Assembly (NCBI RefSeq): GCF_002127325.2
Contig: NC_035447.2
Span: 25,601,780 to 25,665,779, forward strand
DNA length: 64,000 bases
Reading direction: 5' to 3'
From: Helianthus annuus
Lineage: Eukaryota; Streptophyta; Magnoliopsida; Asterales; Asteraceae
In this document: positions 57,401 through 64,000 of the stretch, piece by piece
Layout of the letters: the number at the start of each line of letters is the position of its first letter
Position numbering within the stretch: position 1 is the first letter of the stretch
Notes under the pieces: generated by a model
Seen by the model: only the letters and a program-made list of their open reading frames with translations
What the model was told of the DNA's origin: nothing
The model's database searches: none
Position numbers and translations under genes: made by a program

Positions 57401-57902
57401 CTACGCTGATAACAAACGTAAGCCGTTAGAATTTCAGGTAGGTGACAAGGTATTGTTAAAAGTTTCTCCTTGGAAAGGAGTGGTAAGATTCATCAAACGA
57501 GGAAAGCTAAGTCCCCGGTATGTTGGACCTTTTGAGATTATTAAAAGAATAAGACCTGTAGCCTATCAGCTACAACTACCAGAGGAAATGGCAGGAATAC
57601 ATGATGTATTTCATGTATCTAATCTCAAGAAATGCTTAGCTGATGAATAACTTATAGTGCCTCTTAAGGTTATAGAGGTAAATGAGCAACTTAAATTTGT
57701 AGAAAGGCCTCTACAAATTGAAGACAGGAAAATTAAGAATCTCAAGCACAAGAGATTAGTTCTGGTCAAAGTGAAGTGGAACTCCAAAAGAGGGCCTGAG
57801 TATACATGGGAGCTTGAATCAGAAATGCACCACACTTGTTCCAATAGATCTCGAGGACGAGCTCTAAAACAAGGTGAGGAGGATATAACAACCCTAATGT
57901 AA
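54419..57902 (+). pseudogene. pol of the Tekay-like gypsy element (PR-RT-RH-INT-chromodomain), broken
   Basis: Enzymes that copy element RNA into DNA and insert it. In order: protease with [13 protein letters not shown] (about 54600); reverse transcriptase from [19 protein letters not shown] to [13 protein letters not shown] and [11 protein letters not shown] (active-site IDD at about 55605); RNase H with [12 protein letters not shown] and the THDLELGAI glutamate (56035-56215); integrase with a CLTCSQVK zinc-finger part, DFVTKLP, IVSDRD and DGQSER acidic residues (56700-57115); then [13 protein letters not shown] and a chromodomain-like end with VKVKWNSKRGPEYTWE (57765-57815). Stops lie at 55451, 55567, 56218, 56655, 56868, 57093 and 57648, with frameshifts near 55670 and 56250. 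The last frame runs through the purine tract and stops inside the 3' LTR at 57902. Confidence 0.93.
57871..57883 (+). promoter_or_regulatory. Polypurine tract of the gypsy element
   Basis: AAGGTGAGGAGGA abuts the 3' LTR and would prime plus-strand DNA synthesis. It is also read as codons of the pol C terminus. Confidence 0.85.
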
Positions 57903-59233
57903 ACCGATACCCTCATAATTTTTCCGACACCCTAATATATTTTAAAATATCCCAATATGACCCTAAAAACACCCCATACGCGAAAACAGGCCCCGAATAC
58001 CTTAAATATTATCAAAAATAATTAAAAATGAAAATTAGTGCGCTCGCGGGCCGCGTAGCCCTTTGGCTACACCTACGCGGGCTGCGTCAACTTAAGGATC
58101 AAGCTAGCCCCGGTGTTGACACGTGTCGTAACGCGTGTTGAACCTATTGATGACCCGGATCACCTACAGCCCTATTCCCCTACTACGCGGGCCGCGTAAG
58201 CCTAAGCTTACATTTACGTGGGCCGCTAGAAACCTGAATATCAGCACTATAAATAGAGGCCATCGGATCTTCAGTCTGCTCGTTCATTTTCTTTCTAAAA
58301 TCTCAAATTTCTGATAGTAGGCATAATATACGGGTATTATACCCCCCCTAAATAGCGAGGTTTTGCTCCAATGTAAGTATCATAACCCCTGGAGACGTAT
58401 TAGATACTCTGCCCGATTGATCTAGGGTTCCGTAACGGTTGTCGTGGTTCTGCCCGACGTAGTCGTTGGAATGCCGTCTCGGGGAGGGTATTACTAATGT
58501 TAAATTGGGTTATTATACTAACACGTGTGCATTTGTGTAAATTATAGATTGTCACCAGGAAACCCTTACGGATAATCTAAGACAACAATGTGAGTAATCT
58601 CCTTTTTGCAAATTGTTTTTACAAAACCTCACTTAATTAATTATATATTAAACAGTTATTGAGTATTTGTAAGGATACAATTACAGTCGGTAAATTTGGG
58701 GTTTTGTATACAAAATTTGTTACTACCTTGCGAGGAGTAACATGACCATAAGTCGGAACGACAGTACCGTGTGGTGGTAATTGATATGACTTGGAAACAA
58801 ATGTAATTGCAGATGCACCCTCAATACTGTACTACGGTTTTTATTAAAAACTTGATTGAACTGGGATTCACTCACCAGTATTTCCCACTGACAAAATGTT
58901 TTCAAAACGCGTTTCAGGTAACAATATGTGAAAGCCAAATAGAAGCTAGCTGGACAGCACTGAAGGCTTGGAAAAGTGGCAATAAAGTTACCTAAAAGAA
59001 ATAGATGTTTTTCTTAAATAAAAATAGGGTGTATTCCTATTAAAATATGTACTGAAAACTTGGGTTTTACCCATGTGTTTAATGTTATGGAAATGTGGTA
59101 TTTTACTCTGATAAAATATTTCCTAACTGCGGTCCTGATGAAAATTTCCGCTGCCAAATTAGACAATAACATGATACCACCGAAACTGGCTCACGGCCGC
59201 CCGCTCCCGGGATAAGGGGTCGGGGTTGTGACA
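57884..59233 (+). repeat. 3' LTR of the gypsy element (1,350 bp)
   Basis: Counterpart of the 5' LTR with about 31 extra bases in the GCGGGCCGCGT region and a small number of substitutions. Confidence 0.93.
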
Positions 59234-59249
59234 TAACACATTAAAATAT

Positions 59250-59480
59250 GGATGAGCTCGGTACCGGCAACAACACCGAAAATACCGATCTCGAAAATCA
59301 TCGAAATTAGGTACTAGTACCGAAAATGCTTGGTACAATATGGTATGACATTTGAAGGTAGAAATTAGGTACTAGTACCGAAATTAGGTGCCAGACCGGT
59401 GCCGAACCGAAAGTAACGATTTTGAAAACGCCAAAAGGTGGGTACCAAATTGGTAACGAAAATGATTTGGTATAGTAAAT
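59250..59480. repeat. Degenerate GGTACTAGTACCGAAA minisatellite
   Basis: Loose repeats of GGTAC(T/C)(A/G)GTACCGAAAAT and shortened forms such as CCGGTACCGAA. GGTAC/GTACC makes each unit partly palindromic. It directly follows the right TSD of the gypsy element. Confidence 0.65.
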
Positions 59481-59765
59481 TCGATACCGATATTTATACC
59501 GGTTTGATTACATGATTTGGCATCATTTGCTCATCCATACTTTAAATCTCCAAGTTAATTTTACATGCTACAATTCATTCATTACAAAAAAAGACAAAAA
59601 AGAAGGTAAAAGAAGTTGTTGTGTATATAAAATCTCATTTATGTGAAATACAATTTACTTACCACATGTATGAAAAGCAATCTAAATGGTGCAATTACTT
59701 GCGTTGCTACGTGGCATGAGCTCAAAGGCGATGTTACTATTCATTATGTTCCATTTTTATTATGT

Positions 59766-59925
59766 TGTGTTATGTTATTATATACTATTCATTAGGTTTC
59801 TTTTTAATATTTTGTGTTATGTCATTATATACTATTCATTCGGTTTCTTTTTTAATATATAGGTAATAATAATATGTTACTATTCATTAGGTTTCTTTTT
59901 TAATATATAGGTAATAGGTAATGCA
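59766..59925. repeat. About 2.5 tandem copies of a 55-60 bp AT-rich unit
   Basis: TACTATTCATTAGGTTTCTT recurs at about 59780, 59830 (with CGG for AGG) and 59880, each followed by TTTTAATATATAGG or a variant. Confidence 0.8.
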
Positions 59926-59934
59926 TATCCTACA

Positions 59935-60755
59935 ACATGAAAATGGGGTAAATTAGTCGTTAATTACACATTAATTCTTTCATCTTAATTACACTTTAAT
60001 TATCTTGTCTTTAACCAAATTATGGATAATTAAAAAGTAGTTACATTTTATCCGTTTTGTAAAAAATTAACTTACCCTCCGATTTTTTAAACGGTCATAA
60101 CTTTTTCATACGTTAATATTTTTTTAACTTACACCATAAACGAGAATTTATTCAATTTAATTTGAGCATAGTATTGCTATAGTTTTTTAAATTAAAAAAT
60201 TGATATGTTACGTGATTAACAATGCGTAGGGTGAGCAATAACTGAATTGTTAACGGAAACCAAACCAAAAATAGACAATACCGAACTGAAATCAACCAAA
60301 AACTGAATCAACTGAAAACTGATTAACAGAAAACCGAATTAACCAATAACTGGTTATCGTTTTTTGTACCCTTGTTTAACCAAAATTAACCGAACCGAAC
60401 CATTCATATTTTAATATATTTCTAGTTTTTATATATCCAGTTCATGTATTTCATATTTATACCTTCACTTCATGTATTTATACCTACATTTCATGTATTT
60501 GTACCTCACTTTCATGTATTTCTAAGCAAAAGTTGTAGCTCGAGTGTGGTTTTGCCTATTAAATGAAATTAAACGAATCGAACAAAAAATTATCAATCTA
60601 ACTGAATAATCCAAATTGGTTAACCAAAACCAATTGGTTAATAAAATAGACTAACTGATAACTTTGATTTTGGCTTCGATTGAGGATAATAACCAAACCA
60701 TGCACACTCTAGTAGTGTCCGCGTTTTCCGTCGCATCGCGTGGGCACCCTTCTAG
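59935..60755 (+). mobile_element. AACCGAAA-family repeat, possible plus-strand Helitron
   Basis: Closely similar to 15250-16998 (shared AAACGGTCATAACTTTTT, TTGATATGTTACACGATTAAC-type and ACTGAAATCAACCAAAAACT blocks). It ends TCGCATCGCGTGG, a short linker and CTAG (60752-60755) followed by T. The 5' limit is a guess from where similarity begins. No coding capacity. Confidence 0.4.
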
Positions 60756-61208
60756 TTATTATAATATAGGGTTACTATACAAAAAGGCAAAACCTTACAA
60801 AGTGGAGCATTTTTGTGGCTAAAATTGATGTGGTGACATTTTTGTAAATATACAGGACTTTAAAACAATTTAAAAACTATCAGGATGGGTTGAGTTGGGG
60901 GATCCAAACAAAAAGGGTGCATATCCTAATTACATGTCATTTCCCCACGTCCATATATTTTTTATACGTGATTGTTTTTTTTTAATTGCAACTAAAATCA
61001 AGTATTTTTTATCTTTCAAATGAGTATACTGTTGCAATATTTTTTTGAAAATAAAAGACATAAACTGGGTGTTCATTAAAGTGGGTTTTTATGACGTTTT
61101 TCTAAAGTGTGCCATTCTATAGTGTTCTTGGTATAATTTATCCATGCATAGACATAAATCGGGCATTCATGAAAGTGAGTTTTATGGTTTTTTTAAACTG
61201 CGTAATTC
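60756..61208. other. Unrecognised spacer
   Basis: T-rich sequence with two similar stretches (GTGTTCATTAAAGTGGG near 61069 and GGCATTCATGAAAGTGAG near 61160). No gene is seen. Confidence 0.4.
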
Positions 61209-61864
61209 TGTAACACCCCGAAAATGGGTTTGGTAATCAAACCACGTTAATACTAAAAGACGGGTAAAGTAGCGTTAGTGGTAAAATTAACTCGGTAAAT
61301 ATTAGGATTTAAACAAATAAACCTAATATTAAATAAAAGTTGAACGAAAGCTTTTGAGAAAATAAAGTTTATAAAAGGCCCGAGTTAACGGGACTTAAAA
61401 TAAACTGAGTCGTAATTTCCCCGAACCCACTAAGTTAACTAGAAATGTTTAACCTAGTTAATAAGAGGGAATATTGTTAGAAATAAGTAGGTTGTGGCCT
61501 ACATAATAACTAACCAAACATGAGGGGCCAAAGTTGGATAACTTGAAAGTTTAATTATAAAAATTTAAAACAAACAACACACACACTAAGTGTGTGCATG
61601 TGTTCTGGACGATTAGAGGAAGCTCTCATGGAGCTTAAACTCTAGTTATAGAAAATCATCAAATTGAAGGGCTAAACGAAGCTCAAATTCACAATTGAAC
61701 GTGAATTAATGTTCACCCAAGCTAGGGGATCATAAGGTATGTAAAATTTTGATGATTCTTGAAGTTGTGAAAATTGATGAATATCATAATCGCGAATTAT
61801 GTATGAATTATGGAAGTTATGGGTGAATTAGTGATGTATACTTGCTTAGGAACAAAACCCTAAG

Positions 61865-62578
61865 GGTATGTTTGGTATGGGGCAATGGAATGAACGAAGG
61901 AATGGAATGGACGAGGTAATGGAATGGAGGAGGGAATGCAATGGATCATTACCATTCCATGTCGTGTTTGGTTACCATGTGAATGGAATGAATTATTATT
62001 GTGTATTGTTCGGTAGGCAAGAAAAACAGAGTAATAAAATTAGCGGTGAGTGGTGGTGGTGGTCGGTGGTAGTGATTGTGGGTGGTTATAGGTGGCGGTG
62101 GTGGGTGTCGGCGGCGGTGATGGGTGGTGGCGGCGGCGAGTGGCGGTGGGTGCAGCGGTGATGACGAGTGGTGGTGGCGACAAGGTGGCCGTTGGTGGTG
62201 GGTGGCAGCAAAGGTGGCGGTTGGTGGCGGCAGCGGCGGTTGGTCGTAGCTGTGGGTGATAACGGTGGCGAGTGGGTGGCGGCGGCGACGGTGGTTGTTG
62301 AGGTGAGGTGGTGGCAGGTGGCAGCGATGGCGTCAGTGGTGGGTGGTGGTGGTGGTGGTGGGTTGTGGCGAAGGTCGTGGGTTGTGGTGTTGTTAATGAA
62401 TGGTGCAAGAGGGGATGGAATGGAAAAAAACATGGGGGGTGGAAGGAATGATTTTGAGGGAATGGAATGCTTTTTGGAATGGGTGATTTCATTCCATTGA
62501 CCAACCAAACACTCTTTTCTTCATTCCCTCGTAATCACGCATTCCATTCCACCTCTCATTCCTGCATACCAAACACTA
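61865..62578. mobile_element. hAT-like non-autonomous element with GGT/GGC-rich core
   Basis: The ends are inverted: GTATGTTTGGTATGGGGCAATGGAATG on the left (position 61866 on) against CATTCCTGCATACCAAACACTA on the right, with GGAATGGAATG-type subterminal repeats in both arms. CCTAAG stands on both sides (61859-61864 and 62579-62584) and could be the inner part of an 8-bp duplication. No transposase. The core is a long GGT/GGC repeat. Confidence 0.65.
62045..62390 (+). repeat. G-rich GGTGGT / GGCGGC low-complexity tract
   Basis: Dense GGTGGTGG, GGCGGCG and GGGTGG runs over 350 bp on the plus strand. Frames on both strands here (Gly/Val/Trp-rich on plus, Pro/His/Thr-rich on minus) are composition artefacts. 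Confidence 0.9.
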
Positions 62579-62584
62579 CCTAAG

Positions 62585-63840
62585 TGAAAATTATACATAT
62601 ATTGCCATGAATTGAATGTTAAGATGATTTACCATACTAGGATAACTGGGTTTTAATCATATGATGAAATTGATGATATAATTATGATTAGAATCATCAT
62701 ACATAATATTAATAAGAAGATACTTGAACAATTTAGGTGTTTGAGTACATAAATCATACTTGCCATGAAATGTGTTTTGTATCATATGATGAAAATGATA
62801 ATATATTCATGTTAAAATGATGTTTGATATCATCATGTGTTAAGAATGATTGATGTTGTGTTAATTCGATGAATTACGGTTACAAAAACTTGGTTAATAA
62901 AGTGGTTAAAATGGTAGCATAAGAATGATGCTTACCGGATATTTGACAAAGTACTTAAACGAGTAGTTGAGCTACATCGTGTAATTACTTACGTTAATAG
63001 GCAGTTGACTTTAAAAAGTCAAACTGACCATTGATATGATCGAATGATAATTTCGACATAAAAATCGTAAGATGGAATAGTTGTGATTGATAATAACTAA
63101 TCTAACCATCTTATGAATTATAATGATAGTTTGACGCTTGACAAGCTAGGTGGAAGCTTAGGAAGGAAGCGGGTCAGACGAATCAAGTATGAAGGAAAAA
63201 TCATAATTTGGATGCAAGGTAAGTAAAGCTTACACCCTTTTGTTTTGAAGAACATTCCCTTATTGTATTAAATACGAATACAGTAAATAAGTGATTGGAA
63301 TATGAAGTTTCGACGTGTAGTCATAAGGAACGAGTTAAATGAAAATAATAAGAAACCATGTTTAATGGTTAAAAAGGGAATAATATGGTTATTCGGTCAT
63401 ACAATGACGAATAGAGAATCATATTCCATGAGTAGGATAACCTATGGAGTAAAACTCACATCGGTACAAATCAATAGAATGGTTGACTGCCCTCTGATAT
63501 CCATATAAAGGACACGCCAAACATAAACACCATTTTTTAACTTCTACTATGATGGATTGAATATCTTTTGTAAGAATATGGGGAAAGACCCAACGATTTT
63601 AATAGGAAATCCCCCACGAAAGATACACATTATTCCATCTTTTGTGTCAAATTGATCACCGCAACTACTACATCCCATGAAATTGTGCACCACAAATTGG
63701 AGCTAATAAAATGACGGGTGATCCCATATAAACTCTAACCAAATCAAATTCTCTCTTGGCGGGATGGGGGTTGTAATTCGTTCTACCTCTTGGGACCAGT
63801 TTTGTAGAGATCGCTAGGCGCTAGTCGGTCAGTGAGGTAC
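62585..63840. other. AT-rich remainder of the LTR-like region
   Basis: ATGATGAAATTGATGATAT-type phrases recur near 62660-62860. Short frames only. No gene is recognised. Confidence 0.35.
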
Positions 63841-64000
63841 TGTAACATCCCAAATAATTATATCAAATCATAACGCGAGCTAGGTGGTAGCATAACAACT
63901 AAAGAATGACAGCTGCCATTCTGCTGTCACTGGGTACCCTTTACGGACCCTTGCGTTTCGTAAGGACACTTGGCGGGCAATCTGGTTTGAACCTCCCTTG
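63841..64000 (+). mobile_element. Start of another gypsy-type LTR, cut by the window end
   Basis: TGTAACATCCC at 63841 matches the consensus start of plant Ty3-gypsy LTRs. The rest lies outside the window. Confidence 0.35.

Larger units (their letters stand above)
50786..59233 (+). mobile_element. Ty3-gypsy chromovirus (Tekay/Del type), full length but inactive
   Basis: 8,448 bp with LTRs of 1,320 and 1,350 bp, flanked by the perfect duplication TAACA (50781-50785, 59234-59238). The LTRs end GTTGTGACA and start TATAACAACC, so the canonical TG start is TA in both LTRs. In order: primer-binding site, an upstream acidic ORF, gag with zinc knuckles, protease, reverse transcriptase, RNase H, integrase and chromodomain. 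Order and motifs place it with chromoviruses of the Tekay clade. Many stop codons and frameshifts break gag and pol, so it cannot make its own proteins. Confidence 0.93.
61209..63840 (+). mobile_element. Gypsy-type LTR sequence, left end seen, right end uncertain
   Basis: It starts TGTAACACCCCG, the common start of plant Ty3-gypsy LTRs. A transcribed-leader-like section (about 61580-61760) and AT-rich sequence follow. A hAT-like element interrupts it at 61865-62578. No primer-binding site, TSD partner or coding domain was found before the next LTR-like start at 63841, so it may be a solo or truncated LTR. Confidence 0.4.

Noticed and set aside
62040..62508. Two overlapping Pro/His/Thr-rich minus-strand frames of 140-154 codons
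   Set aside because: They read the complement of the GGT/GGC repeat in a hAT-like element. Openness follows from the absence of stop words in such DNA.

Overview
This window is plant nuclear DNA made almost wholly of transposable elements. I see no intact host gene, no rRNA or tRNA gene and no CRISPR array. The evidence for a plant is the TTTAGGG-type telomere-like repeats, LTR retrotransposons primed by initiator-Met tRNA (TGGTATCAGAGC), a Tekay/Del-type Ty3-gypsy chromovirus, Mutator-like elements with 9-10 bp target-site duplications (TSDs), and Helitron ends (TC...CTAG, A|T targets). Several families, including a long repeat-borne ORF family, the SINE-like repeat and the gypsy LTR style, look like Asteraceae. 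That assignment is from memory and is only moderately certain.

Layout. 1-252: CACTA-like end. 1204-5124: a 3.9-kb solo LTR with TSD GTAAA. 5376-8583: small DNA elements, among them a Mutator-like foldback element whose core is telomere-like repeat and a Pack-MULE-like element carrying an LRR fragment. 8900-12913: a 4-kb Mutator-like element (TSD TATTTTTAA) containing two elements that sit in (TA)n tracts. 12925-15245: LTR remnant, GGCAAATTGG foldback MITEs and a captured gene fragment. 15240-24195: a Helitron-rich block with one clear minus-strand 3' end, three 5' ends, internal tandem duplications and a 258-bp near-perfect foldback. 24200-27430: mostly unrecognised, with a CACTA-like end and a SINE-like repeat. 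27433-34430: a very young LTR element with no coding capacity (LARD), whose leader holds a duplicated array of small hairpins. 36530-37471 and 37472-50356: two abutting minus-strand Helitron-like elements. The larger carries a broken long ORF that was itself split by a gag-only LTR retrotransposon (39666-45401). 50535: another Helitron 3' end. 50786-59233: a complete but dead Tekay-like gypsy element. 59239-64000: repeat remnants, a hAT-like element with a GGT/GGC-rich core and two gypsy LTR starts.

The order of insertion can be read from the nesting. The gag-only element sits inside the long ORF, which sits inside the Helitron. The gypsy element sits just beyond a Helitron 3' end. The two TA-tract elements sit inside the 4-kb Mutator-like element. 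The LARD, with nearly identical LTRs, is among the youngest. Apart from the repeats' own broken reading frames, the coding material is captured gene fragments.
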